Source of the DNA: Tropicimonas sp. IMCC34043 | Lineage (GTDB): Bacteria > Pseudomonadota > Alphaproteobacteria > Rhodobacterales > Rhodobacteraceae | Assembly: GCF_003390845.1 (NCBI RefSeq) | Contig: NZ_QMEK01000001.1 | Span: 1,674,001-1,738,000, forward strand | Direction of reading: 5' to 3' | Length of the DNA stretch: 64,000 nucleotides | Shown: piece after piece, positions 34,635-43,209 of the stretch | Layout of the letters: each line of letters starts with the position of its first letter | Position numbering within the stretch: the first letter of the stretch is position 1 | Notes under the pieces: generated by a model | Databases searched by the model: none | What the model was told of the DNA's origin: nothing | Seen by the model: the letters and a program-made list of their open reading frames with translations, nothing else | Program-made: the position numbers and the translations under genes

Positions 34635-34649
34635 TTAAGTTATGTTAAC
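34635..34649 (+). promoter_or_regulatory. TTAA-N6-TTAAC motif upstream of the holin-endolysin gene
   Basis: TTAAGTTATGTTAAC lies about 30 bp before the start. It resembles the CtrA full site (TTAA-N7-TTAAC), with a spacer one base shorter. AAGTT and AACTT also form a short inverted repeat here. CtrA controls gene-transfer-agent release in Rhodobacter, so this may be relevant; the match is imperfect. Confidence 0.3.
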
Positions 34650-34677
34650 TTGGGGATATATTGATTTACCCAGGAAC

Positions 34678-36027
34678 ATGAAAATGAATCCGTTTCTTGC
34701 CATAGCCGGTTCGATCATGCCCGATGTTCTGCGTATTGCGCTCGAAGGACGGGGCGGTCCGGACAGCAACCCCTTCACACAATCCGTCGTTTCTGCCGTT
34801 AAGACAATTCTGGGAGAGGACGACCCGGACAAGGCCCGCGAGAAGATTGCGGCCGATCCGGCCAAGGCGGATGCCTTGCGTCTGGAACTTGCCAAGCTGG
34901 CGCAGGCAGAGCTGAAGCTGCGGCTCGATGCCGAGCGGGACGAGCGCCAGCAAGAGCTTGAGACACTGACCAAGAAGCTCGAAGCGCAGGCAAAGGACCG
35001 GGACCGCGAGCTTTCCGAGATGACACGGCGGCTGGAAGACACGGCCAACGCACGTCAGACAATGACCACGCTTGCCGCGGCGGGGAACCCACTGTCCAAG
35101 GCCCCGGCGGTGGTTTCGGGCATCATCGTCTTTGGTTTCGTCCTGACGCTGATCATCCTGTTGACCTGGAGCATTCCCTCCACACCTGGAAACGAGATGC
35201 AGTGGCAGATCATCAACATCGTGATCGGCGCACTGACGGCGTCTTTCGCGACGGTGGTCAGCTTCTGGCTCGGGTCCTCGCAAGGCTCGCGCAACAAGGA
35301 CATGGCCAACGTGATCTCGCAGGAGACCCAGGTCCGGGCCAGCCGCGAGCGCGAGACGCAGATGGCCGACCGCTATACCCAGATCGAGAAGACGGTCAGC
35401 GAGATCGACCGCAACGTCGTCAAGAACACCGCGATCGCCACCAGCGTCGCCACCGAAGTCGCCAAGGCTCAGGCACCGGCCGTGGTGGCGGAGGCGACCG
35501 ACAAGCCGAAGTTCGCCAACGAAACGAACTTCGGCGCCTGCGTCGACATCATCCTCGGCCACGAGGGCGGCTTTAACGATGATCCGCAGGACCCCGGCGG
35601 CGCGACCAACCTCGGCATCACGCTTGCCACGCTGCGCAGCCACAGGGGAGAGCCGGTCACCAAGGACGATGTGCGCAACCTGACCGTCGAGGAAGCGCGC
35701 GAGATCTATCGCACCCGCTACTGGAATGCGCTGCGGTGCGACGAGCTTGCCCATGGCGTCGATCTGATGGTGTTCGACTTCGGCGTGAACGCCGGTCCGG
35801 GCCGCGCCGCCCGGCTGTTGCAGAAGGTGGTCGGAGCCAACCAGGACGGGATGATCGGCCCGGTGACAGTGGCCGCGGCAAAAGCGGTCGACCCGGCCTT
35901 TATCATCAAGCGCTACAGCGAACTTCGGCTTGAGTATTACAAGGGGCTTTCGACCTGGCCCAGGTTCGGGCGCGGCTGGGCGCGGCGCACGGCCGAGACC
36001 CTGACCCGGGCGCAGTCGATGCTGTGA
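34678..36027 (+). CDS. Holin-endolysin fusion of gene-transfer-agent release type
   Basis: 449 residues from ATG at 34678 (site CAGGAA). The N-terminal ~200 residues form a charged coiled coil (LDAERDERQQELETLTKKLEA), then two strong membrane helices (VVSGIIVFGFVLTLIILLTW and INIVIGALTASFATVVSFWL) ending in GSSQGSRNKD, as in 3-TM holins of the GTA_holin type. After a linker comes a GH108 lysozyme domain (ILGHEGGFNDDPQDPGGATN, catalytic Glu in HEGG) and a C-terminal peptidoglycan-binding part (FGVNAGPGRAARLLQK). In Rhodobacter capsulatus holin and endolysin are separate genes; here both are in one chain. No structural GTA gene is in the window. Confidence 0.8.
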   Translation: MKMNPFLAIAGSIMPDVLRIALEGRGGPDSNPFTQSVVSAVKTILGEDDPDKAREKIAADPAKADALRLELAKLAQAELKLRLDAERDERQQELETLTKKLEAQAKDRDRELSEMTRRLEDTANARQTMTTLAAAGNPLSKAPAVVSGIIVFGFVLTLIILLTWSIPSTPGNEMQWQIINIVIGALTASFATVVSFWLGSSQGSRNKDMANVISQETQVRASRERETQMADRYTQIEKTVSEIDRNVVKNTAIATSVATEVAKAQAPAVVAEATDKPKFANETNFGACVDIILGHEGGFNDDPQDPGGATNLGITLATLRSHRGEPVTKDDVRNLTVEEAREIYRTRYWNALRCDELAHGVDLMVFDFGVNAGPGRAARLLQKVVGANQDGMIGPVTVAAAKAVDPAFIIKRYSELRLEYYKGLSTWPRFGRGWARRTAETLTRAQSML

Positions 36028-36038
36028 AATCCCGGCGC

Positions 36039-36953
36039 TCAGCCGCGTTGCAGCCTCACCGGGACCGTGCGCGCCAGACGCAGGAAATGCGCCATGAAGG
36101 GTTTGGCTGCCTCGTCGCTGCGGATCGCGGCATAAAGCCTGCGGGTCAGCCCGGTCTCGGTCAGCGGGCGGGTGACGTAATCGGAATTATAGCGCACCTC
36201 GCGCACCACCCAGTCGGGCAGCACCGCAACCCCGCGGTTCGACGCAACGAGCAGCAGGATCACCGCCGTCAGTTCGACCTGCCGCACCGCCCGCGGCTCG
36301 ATCCGCGCCGGCATCAGAAGCTGCGAGAAGACATCGAGTTTCGCCCGTTCGACGGGATAGGTGATCAGCACCTCGTCGCGAAAATCGGCCGCCTCGACAA
36401 AGGGTTTTGCGGCGAGTGGATGTTTGGCTGCGGCCACGAACACAGGTTCATAGTCAAACAGCGGCGTGAAACCGACGCCGTCGATCTCTTCGGGGTCCGA
36501 GGAGATCACGACATCGACCTCCTCCTTCCACAAGGCTGGCAGCGCGTCGAAGGCAAGCCCGGGACGGATATCGACATCGACGTCGGGCCAGGCCTTGCGG
36601 AACTCTTCAAGCACTGGAAACAGCCATTCGAAACAGGCGTGGCATTCGATGGCGATGTGCAGCCGCCCTGTCTTGCCGGCGCGCAGGCCGCGGAATTCGT
36701 CTTCGAGTGCCGCGATCTCGGGCAGGATCCGTTCGGCGGCGCGCAGCATCCGGATCCCGGCCGAGGACAGCTTCAGCGGTTTCGAGCGGCGTGCAAACAA
36801 CTCCATTCCGACCTGGTCCTCGATCCCCTTCACCTGATGGCTCAGCGCCGACTGGGTGATGTTGAGGATCTCGGCCGCGCGACCGAGGCCGCCGGCCTCG
36901 TGGATTGCCCGGATCGTCTTGAGATGGCGCAGCTCAATATGCATCGGACTCAT
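36039..36953 (-). CDS. metR: LysR-type regulator, MetR-like
   Basis: 304 residues. The N-terminal winged HTH is HLKTIRAIHEAGGLGRAAEILNITQSALSHQVKGIEDQVG, followed by a periplasmic-binding-like effector domain with HACFEWLFPVLEEFRKAWPDV, close to MetR (the CHxCFEWL region binds homocysteine). It is divergent from metF, the classical MetR target, with an 82-bp gap. It should activate metF when homocysteine is high. Confidence 0.9.
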   Translation of the reverse strand: MSPMHIELRHLKTIRAIHEAGGLGRAAEILNITQSALSHQVKGIEDQVGMELFARRSKPLKLSSAGIRMLRAAERILPEIAALEDEFRGLRAGKTGRLHIAIECHACFEWLFPVLEEFRKAWPDVDVDIRPGLAFDALPALWKEEVDVVISSDPEEIDGVGFTPLFDYEPVFVAAAKHPLAAKPFVEAADFRDEVLITYPVERAKLDVFSQLLMPARIEPRAVRQVELTAVILLLVASNRGVAVLPDWVVREVRYNSDYVTRPLTETGLTRRLYAAIRSDEAAKPFMAHFLRLARTVPVRLQRG

Positions 36954-36961
36954 GACCTTTG

Positions 36962-36983
36962 TGAGAATTGTGAATTTGCCTCA
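36962..36983. promoter_or_regulatory. Candidate MetR operator between metR and metF
   Basis: TGAG and CTCA form an inverted pair with 14 bp between (TGAGAATTGTGAATTTGCCTCA) in the divergent promoter region. TGAA-type half sites are typical of MetR binding. It is a weak match, supported by position. Confidence 0.35.
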
Positions 36984-37035
36984 TGGTGCGTTATATGCGA
37001 TCCCGGTGCGACCTTAAAACTGGACTCCGATTGCC

Positions 37036-37917
37036 ATGACCGCGCCTGCCACCTCCCTGCCGCATGTTTCGTTCGAATTCTTCCCGCCGCGCTCGGTCGA
37101 GGCGTCGTTCAGGCTTTACGATGCGGTCAAGACGCTCGCCCCCCTGAGCCCCGAGTTCGTCTCGGTTACCTATGGTGCCGGCGGCACCACGCGCAAGCTG
37201 ACCCACGAGGCGGTGTCTGCGATCCATCACACCACCGGGCTGCGGGTTGCGGCGCATCTGACCTGCGTGGACGCGACGCGCGAGGACACGCTTGAAATCG
37301 CCCGCGGCTATGCCGCCGAAGGCGTGCGCGACATCGTGGCCCTGCGCGGCGACCCGCCCAAGGGACAGACCCGTTTCGTGCCGCACCCCGAAGGCTTCGC
37401 CGACAGTTGCGAGCTGATCGCGGCGCTGAAATCGGAAGGCGATTTCACGATCAGGGTCGGCGCCTATCCCGACCCCCACCCTGAGGCGGACGACGACATG
37501 GCCGACGTGCGCTGGCTGAAGCGCAAGTTCGAGGCCGGGGCGGATGCGGCGATCACCCAGTTCTTCTTCGAGGCCGATACCTTTTTCCGGTTCCGCGATG
37601 CCTGCGCTGCGGCCGGGATCGACCGGCCGATCCTGCCCGGCATCCTGCCGATCGAGAACTGGAAGAACGCCCGGCGCTTTGCGCAGCGCTGCGGCGCCCG
37701 GATCCCCGCCTGGCTGGATGCGGCCTTTGACGATGCAGGAGATGGCGCCGAAGCCGAGGCGCTGTCGATCGAGATCGCCGCGCAGCTTTGCCGGAACCTG
37801 ATGGAGGGCGGGGTGGACCACCTGCACTTCTATACCCTCAACAAGCCGACCCTGAGCCGCAGGATCTGTCAGGCTGTCGGGATCGTTGCGAACCCCTCGC
37901 TGGAAGCGGTGGCCTGA
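37036..37917 (+). CDS. metF: 5,10-methylenetetrahydrofolate reductase
   Basis: 293 residues. This FAD enzyme makes 5-methyl-THF for methionine synthesis. Motifs are VSFEFFPPRS (N-terminal Glu), FVSVTYGAGGTT, AAHLTCVDATRE, DIVALRGDPPKG, RWLKRKFEAGADAAITQFFFEADTFFRF and PILPGILPIENW. The length is that of the bacterial MetF without the eukaryotic regulatory domain. It is divergent from metR. Confidence 0.96.
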   Translation: MTAPATSLPHVSFEFFPPRSVEASFRLYDAVKTLAPLSPEFVSVTYGAGGTTRKLTHEAVSAIHHTTGLRVAAHLTCVDATREDTLEIARGYAAEGVRDIVALRGDPPKGQTRFVPHPEGFADSCELIAALKSEGDFTIRVGAYPDPHPEADDDMADVRWLKRKFEAGADAAITQFFFEADTFFRFRDACAAAGIDRPILPGILPIENWKNARRFAQRCGARIPAWLDAAFDDAGDGAEAEALSIEIAAQLCRNLMEGGVDHLHFYTLNKPTLSRRICQAVGIVANPSLEAVA

Positions 37918-38090
37918 GGGGCACCGCGGCGCGGCGCGGTCGCGTCCCGAACGCGCCCCGCAACGATTGAAACCGGCGCGTTCCTGGCACGGTGGGACGC
38001 GGTTTCTTCGACAATTGCAAATTTGAATTGACGAATGTTTACCTTGAGCGAAGGATGGCCGGATCGTTCCGTGAGTCAGCCGGAGTATCA

Positions 38091-38420
38091 ATGGCCCGTT
38101 CCAACCCCTTCGCCACAGCCCCGCTGCTTGCCGCCAGCCAGGGCTGGTTCAAGGCGGCGCTGTCCTATCAGCGGATGATGATTGCCGCCAACGAGGTGAT
38201 CCTGCGCCGCACGCTGCAGATGGCAACCGGGACCATGAGTGCCGCCGAAGCGACGCGGATGCTGGCGGAAAAGCCCGAAGCCTTCGCCAAGGGCGTGCAG
38301 CAGGCGGGTCTCGCGGCACTCAGGGGCCAGAGCGGACCGCGGATCGCGGCCGCCGCGATCAACCCGGTGCGGCGCAAGGCCCAAAGCAACGCCGCGCGGC
38401 TGCGCCGGGGCAAACACTGA
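38091..38420 (+). CDS. 'Antifreeze-like' helical small protein, second copy
   Basis: 109 residues from ATG at 38091 (MARSNPFATAPLLAASQGW), with CGGAG before it; the frame opens earlier at 37992 but that part crosses the promoter. It is paralogous to 5004-5336: AAEATRMLAEKPEAFAK, an Ala-rich helix and PVRRKAQSNAARL. It is predicted to be mostly helical and soluble. The 'antifreeze' name is only an annotation habit; phasin-like behaviour is another option. Confidence 0.75.
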   Translation: MARSNPFATAPLLAASQGWFKAALSYQRMMIAANEVILRRTLQMATGTMSAAEATRMLAEKPEAFAKGVQQAGLAALRGQSGPRIAAAAINPVRRKAQSNAARLRRGKH

Positions 38421-38493
38421 TCCCCGCGCGTCCCTGACGCATCGAAGGGCCGTCCTGACCTGGCCTTAGGGGTCTGCCGCGATCCATTTCCCC

Positions 38494-39570
38494 TCAGCCG
38501 GGGCGCCAGCCGGCGTCTTCCATTCTCAGGGCGTCGGCCACTCCCTTGCGCGCCAGAATCGCAGGGTGGAAGGTCTCGGACGGATCGTTCCCTTTGATGC
38601 GCCGCTTGCGGATCAGAAACAATTTGCCCCAGCTGCGCATCGTGCCGACCGAAGGCGCCTCGGCGTCGGCGGGAAACTCCTGCCGCCAGCCGTCGGGCAA
38701 TGGCAGGCCCGCGGCCTCGGCCTTTTCCAGCATCCACACCAGCGGCAGGTTCGACAGCGGCCGCGCCGCCGCAAAGCCGCCGAGCTGTCCGCCGACGTCG
38801 CCATGCGCCCCCGGGAACCACCGCTGCTCGACCCGGGACAGCGGCTCGCCGTGCGTCACCCACATCTCGGGGGCGAAGGCAACGCGGGTCTCATCGAATG
38901 CCAGCGCGTGAAAGCCGTGGCGTACATGCGGGCCGAGTGCATGGTTGTGGAAGGCGAAGACCGGCTCGGTCAGACGCCACAGCACCGGAAGCCGCAGCCC
39001 CAGCGCCTTCACCGTGTCCCAGACCCCGATCATCTCGATCGGCACATCGCGGCGGCAGAAGGCAAAGCTGAAGTCCGCGGCGGCCCCGCTGTCCGGCGCG
39101 CTCTGATAGTGGCGATAAGCCTGGAGCACGTACCGTTCGGTGGCATTGTGGGCCTGCAGCAGGCCCATCTTTCCGATTACGCCGGCCAGCGAGCGCGCCG
39201 CAAAGGCACCGCGGGAAAAGCCGAACAGATAGATGCGATCGCCCGGGCGATAACGCGAGGCGAGGTAGCCATAGGCGCGGCGGATCTTGTGATTGAGCCC
39301 AAGGCCCGCGGCAACCGCGAGGGTGCTCGCCCAGTCGGGCCACTGGATCCCGGGCTCGTAGAGCACCGTCACATCGGCCCTTGGCCCGCCGTCGAGCAGC
39401 AGCCGATAGGTCAGGCCCGCGTTCGTCTCGCACCCCTGCGCCATCGAGGACAACGTGCCGTCGAATATGACCACATGAGTGATGGGTCCGCGATTCTCGC
39501 GTGTGGCGCGGAACCGGCGCAAGTGGTCGCGCCGCTGCCGGCGCGACCACGCCGACATCTGCCGGTTCAT
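38494..39570 (-). CDS. DUF2235 alpha/beta hydrolase (phospholipase-like)
   Basis: 358 residues. THVVIFDGTLSSM gives the first strand and the Asp-Gly-Thr of DUF2235. The nucleophile elbow is IYLFGFSRGAFAARSLAGVIG (Ser in GFSRG), with a downstream acid in IGVWDTVKALG and a catalytic-His candidate in WFPGAHGDVGGQ. DUF2235 domains occur in type VI secretion phospholipase effectors (Tle1-like), but no T6SS gene or VgrG/PAAR is nearby and there is no signal peptide. An intracellular or orphan lipase is more likely here. Confidence 0.85.
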   Translation of the reverse strand: MNRQMSAWSRRQRRDHLRRFRATRENRGPITHVVIFDGTLSSMAQGCETNAGLTYRLLLDGGPRADVTVLYEPGIQWPDWASTLAVAAGLGLNHKIRRAYGYLASRYRPGDRIYLFGFSRGAFAARSLAGVIGKMGLLQAHNATERYVLQAYRHYQSAPDSGAAADFSFAFCRRDVPIEMIGVWDTVKALGLRLPVLWRLTEPVFAFHNHALGPHVRHGFHALAFDETRVAFAPEMWVTHGEPLSRVEQRWFPGAHGDVGGQLGGFAAARPLSNLPLVWMLEKAEAAGLPLPDGWRQEFPADAEAPSVGTMRSWGKLFLIRKRRIKGNDPSETFHPAILARKGVADALRMEDAGWRPG

Positions 39571-39771
39571 CCGGGTCTCCTGTTGTTGGAGGCCGTGTCC
39601 CAGACGATCTTTCGGTGGCGCCAGCGCACCTTCTGCAATCTCCTTCCAGTCAGCCCGCGCGAGCCCCTCGCCAGAAGGTGACCCGCCGATGGCAAGGGGG
39701 TCAAGGTTTCTGACCTGTCTGCAGGATCTGTATTACGTAGCGGAAAAGATTTCGTGACCGTCCGAAATGTG

Positions 39772-40932
39772 TCAGCCACGACCGCGCCGCCGCATCAGAT
39801 GCGCGACCCGTTCGCGGATCTCGGGTCGAACCGGCCCCTCGCGCGGCGCATCGCGCAGGGTGGTGAACCAATGCTCCGGCGGCTGCCGACCTTGCCGGGC
39901 CCCCTCCCAGACCAGCGCACGCAGGACCGCCTCGGCCTCGGGCGACAACCGGTCCGGCAGCTCCTGCCCCGCCAGCACGCCCCAGACCCCGGTCCAGAGC
40001 CGCCCCACCGACCAGGGGTTGTAGCCGCCGCCGCCCAGTACCAGATACCGCGGCGCCAGCGGACGCAGCGCCGCGACGATGGACCAATGGGCATTGTTCG
40101 ACAGGCTCAGACGCGCCAGCGGATCCTCCTCGACCGCGTCGGCCCCGCATTGCAGCACGATCGCTTCGGGGGCAAAACCCGCAACCAGCGGCAGGATCAG
40201 CGCCTCGCGGACATATCCCATCTCGCTGTCGTTGAACTCGCGCGGCACCGGCAGATTCACGGCAGACCCTCGCGCATCTTCCCCGAGCGTTCCGGTGAAG
40301 GGCCAGCGCGCCTCCTCATGCACCGAGATCATCAGGACCTCGGGATCGCCGGCAAAGGCCAGTTCCACCCCGTCGGGGTGATGCGCATCGATGTCGACAT
40401 AGACGATGCGCCGCACACCCATGCGCCTGAGCGACAGCATCGCCAGCACCGGATCGTTGAGATAGCAAAAGCCATTCGCGCGGTCCGGCATTCCGTGATG
40501 GGTGCCGCCGGCCGGATGATAGACGACGCCGCCCCCGGCAAGAAGCTCTCCGGCCAGAAGCGAGCCGCCGGCGGCGGTTGCCGGGCGGCAATAGACCTGC
40601 GGGTGGACCGGGTTCGAATGGGTCCCGAGACCAAAGCGTGTGCGATCCTCGACGCTCGCCTGCTGCGTTGCCTCCACCCGCTGCAGGGCCGCGATGTAGT
40701 CGTGTCGATGCCAGTGCGTCAGGGCCGCGGGCTTGGCGCGGGGTGAGGTGACATAGAGCTGCGGGGCAAGCCAGCCGAGGGCGCGGGCAAGGTCGATCAC
40801 GGTCGATACCCGCGGCACCCGCAGCGGATGCGACCGGCCAAAGCTCGACCGCCGATAGATTTCCGAGCCGATGAAACGCGCCGGGGCTGCGGACGGCACC
40901 GGTATCCGCCCCGAGTGATCGTCCAAAGACAC
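39772..40932 (-). CDS. Histone deacetylase / AcuC-like amidohydrolase
   Basis: About 386 residues from GTG at 40932, which has AAGGAGCG just before it; the frame extends to 41073 but without ribosome binding site or conservation. Zinc-site motifs are PAGGTHHGMPDRANGFCYLND (His-His), VYVDIDAHHPDGVELAF (DxDxHH) and LGGGGYNPW. It belongs to the arginase/deacetylase fold; bacterial relatives act on acetylated lysines (acetyl-CoA synthetase) or acetylpolyamines. The substrate cannot be told. Confidence 0.9.
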   Translation of the reverse strand: MSLDDHSGRIPVPSAAPARFIGSEIYRRSSFGRSHPLRVPRVSTVIDLARALGWLAPQLYVTSPRAKPAALTHWHRHDYIAALQRVEATQQASVEDRTRFGLGTHSNPVHPQVYCRPATAAGGSLLAGELLAGGGVVYHPAGGTHHGMPDRANGFCYLNDPVLAMLSLRRMGVRRIVYVDIDAHHPDGVELAFAGDPEVLMISVHEEARWPFTGTLGEDARGSAVNLPVPREFNDSEMGYVREALILPLVAGFAPEAIVLQCGADAVEEDPLARLSLSNNAHWSIVAALRPLAPRYLVLGGGGYNPWSVGRLWTGVWGVLAGQELPDRLSPEAEAVLRALVWEGARQGRQPPEHWFTTLRDAPREGPVRPEIRERVAHLMRRRGRG

Positions 40933-41193
40933 CCGCTCCTTACCTCCCGATGCGTCTCTCAATGCCCAATTGTCCCGATCATCCCCGCCGCCGGCGGAAA
41001 CACAACCTTGCTGCCGATTTGCTCCGACGGCATCGCCTTTGGCGGCCACCGTAAATGGCGAAATATATATCATTTGAGCCTATAGCGGGGTGGATTTATC
41101 GGCGGCGAGGTGATACCCGGTGTACAACCTTGGATGCGCGCGCGCGTCGGAGGGGGGGAGCAAGACCAAAAATAGTGACAAGCGAGTTGAGCA

Positions 41194-41667
41194 GTGAGTG
41201 TTGAAGGATCGACAAAAATTTCCATGCCCGCCAGGGACGGCAAGACGGCGACACGGACGCAGATCGCGGCGCTGTGTTTTCGCAAGATCCGGGGCAAATC
41301 CCAGGTTCTGCTGATCACGTCGCGCACCCAGCGGCGCTGGATCATTCCCAAGGGCTGGCCCATGGCGCACACCACGCCGGCGGGCGCCGCCGCAATCGAG
41401 GCCTGGGAAGAGGCCGGCGTGCGCGGCCGGATTCACGACATCTGCATCGGGTTGTTCAGTTATGCAAAGCTCGACGAGGCGTCAGGCGTGGTTCTGCCCT
41501 GCGTCGTCACCGTGTTTCCGCTGGAGGTGAAATCGCTGGCCAAGGATTTCCCCGAACGCAAGCAGCGTCGGCGCAGCTGGTTCACCCCGCGGCAGGCCGC
41601 CAAGAAGGTTGCCGAGCCGGAGTTGCGTGAGATCCTGCGCGAATTTGATCCGCGACTTTGGCGCTGA
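41194..41667 (+). CDS. Nudix hydrolase, diphosphoinositol-polyphosphate-phosphatase-like
   Basis: 157 residues from GTG at 41194; ATG at 41224 (MPARDGK) is an alternative. The core is IAALCFRKIRGKSQVLLITSRTQRRWIIPKGWP, followed by a degenerate Nudix box (AAAIEAWEEAGVRG), where the usual Arg before the first Glu is Ile and the upstream Glu is missing. The C-terminal RRRSWFTPRQAAKKVAEPELREIL is typical of this bacterial subgroup. Activity may be reduced or specialised. Confidence 0.85.
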   Translation: MSVEGSTKISMPARDGKTATRTQIAALCFRKIRGKSQVLLITSRTQRRWIIPKGWPMAHTTPAGAAAIEAWEEAGVRGRIHDICIGLFSYAKLDEASGVVLPCVVTVFPLEVKSLAKDFPERKQRRRSWFTPRQAAKKVAEPELREILREFDPRLWR

Positions 41668-41717
41668 TCCAGAGCCTTCCCCTTTCTATTCGCCCCTCGA
41701 ATCGCTAGATCTGAGGG

Positions 41718-42158
41718 ATGATCAAGTACAGCCTCATCTGCGCCGAAAAGCACCGCTTCGACAGTTGGTTCGCTTCGGCCGCAGGCTTTGACAGCCTGAA
41801 GGCCGCCGGAATGGTGAGTTGCGCGGTCTGTGGCTCCACAAGCGTCGAAAAGGCGATCATGGCGCCCTCTGTCCGTTCGGGCGAACCGGCCGCCGAACCC
41901 GCCGCAACGCCGCAGCATCCGCTGTCCGAACCTTCTTCCCCGGTCGAACGGGCCCTTGCAGAACTGCGCCGGCATGTCGAGGCGACCAGCGATTATGTCG
42001 GCGGGGACTTTGCCCGGATGGCGCGGGAAATGCACAATGGCGAGGCGCCGGAACGCGCCATTCGCGGCGAAGCCGATCTGCAGCAGGCCCGCAGCCTGCT
42101 CGAGGATGGCGTTCCGATCACGCCGCTGCCCTTCATGACCAGCCGCAGGACCAGCTGA
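41718..42158 (+). CDS. DUF1178 protein
   Basis: 146 residues. DUF1178 pattern: MIKYSLICAEKHRFDSWFAS, then a CxxC pair (VSCAVCGSTSVEKAIMAPSV). A Pro/Ala-rich linker separates the C-terminal domain, EATSDYVGGDFARMAREMH and GEAPERAIRGEA. The cysteines may bind zinc. Conserved in alphaproteobacteria, function unknown. It follows the Nudix gene closely on the same strand. Confidence 0.9.
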   Translation: MIKYSLICAEKHRFDSWFASAAGFDSLKAAGMVSCAVCGSTSVEKAIMAPSVRSGEPAAEPAATPQHPLSEPSSPVERALAELRRHVEATSDYVGGDFARMAREMHNGEAPERAIRGEADLQQARSLLEDGVPITPLPFMTSRRTS

Positions 42159-42201
42159 CATCGCCTCTGACCGGGGGGTGTTCGGCTGAATCCATGGTGG
42201 G

Positions 42202-43104
42202 TCAGGATCTGGCGGCAGAGGCCAGCCGCGCCTCGCGCACGGCGATGAAGCTGACAGCCCCCATGATCAGGCCGCCGCCCAGCACGACCCAGCCGTCCAC
42301 CCGTTCGCCGAACATGATCGCGCCCAGCGCGACCGACCACACAAGCTGCAGGAAGGTCACCGGCTGGGTCACCGCCAAGGGTGCGGCGCGGAACGACAGC
42401 ATCATTGCATAGTGCCCGCCGGTCGCGAAGGCCGCGACCAGAAACAGCGCCATCAGGTCCCCTGTCGAGGGTGTCACCCAGACGCTGAGCGCAAACGGCG
42501 TCAGCGCCAGAGTAACCACCAGCGACATCATCGCGACAATCACCGCAGGCGAGGCGCGCCCGGTCAGCCGCTTGGCGATCAGATAGGATCCGGCAAACAT
42601 CACCGACGTGCCAAGCATCGCCAGATGCCCTGACCCGAGCGGCCGCAGCCCCGGGCGCAGGATGATCAGGACGCCCAGCAAGCCGACCACCACTGCCATC
42701 ATCCGCCGGATCGCCAGCCGCTCGCCCAGAAACAGCGCTGCCCCAAGGGTCACAAGCACCGGCTGCAAATAGTTCATCGCCGTGACTTCGGCCATGGTGA
42801 TCCGGGTCATGGCAAAGAACCACAGGCCCACGGCAACGGCCTGAAGCAGCCCGCGCACCACGAACAGCCCCAGGATCGGACGGTCGAGCCGCGCGACGCG
42901 AAGCTGGCTCCACATCGGGATCAGAAACACCAACCCGAACAGATAGCGCAGGAAGGCGGCCTCGATCGCCGGCACACGGCCGCCCACATGTTTGACGCCG
43001 GCGGTCACTGCGACAAAACACAGCCCCGTCAGCACCATCCAGAGGATGCCGGCAATTGGATTGTTTCCGGGGGACGGGATGGCGGACGGCGTGGTTTCAG
43101 TCAT
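42202..43104 (-). CDS. EamA-family drug/metabolite transporter
   Basis: 300 residues from ATG at 43104 (MTETTPSAIPSPG). Ten hydrophobic helices in two EamA repeats are visible: e.g. AGILWMVLTGLCFVAVTAGV, FLRYLFGLVFLIPMW, FAMTRITMAEVTAMNYLQPV, and in the second half SYLIAKRLTGRASPAVIVAMM and VTQPVTFLQLVWSVALGAIM. The direction is probably export; the substrate is unknown. It converges with the DUF1178 gene. Confidence 0.9.
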   Translation of the reverse strand: MTETTPSAIPSPGNNPIAGILWMVLTGLCFVAVTAGVKHVGGRVPAIEAAFLRYLFGLVFLIPMWSQLRVARLDRPILGLFVVRGLLQAVAVGLWFFAMTRITMAEVTAMNYLQPVLVTLGAALFLGERLAIRRMMAVVVGLLGVLIILRPGLRPLGSGHLAMLGTSVMFAGSYLIAKRLTGRASPAVIVAMMSLVVTLALTPFALSVWVTPSTGDLMALFLVAAFATGGHYAMMLSFRAAPLAVTQPVTFLQLVWSVALGAIMFGERVDGWVVLGGGLIMGAVSFIAVREARLASAARS

Positions 43105-43209
43105 GGCCGCCAAATGACCGAAACCTATGGGCCGAGGCAATCCCCGGCCGGCGTGCCGTTCGGCCGCGGCGACGGTGCCGTCGCGACCGAACGAACATCT
43201 GCCCGCGGA

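Noticed and set aside
38494-39570. DUF2235 protein as a type VI secretion effector
   Set aside because: No VgrG, PAAR, immunity gene or secretion cluster nearby and no signal peptide; only the fold is supported.
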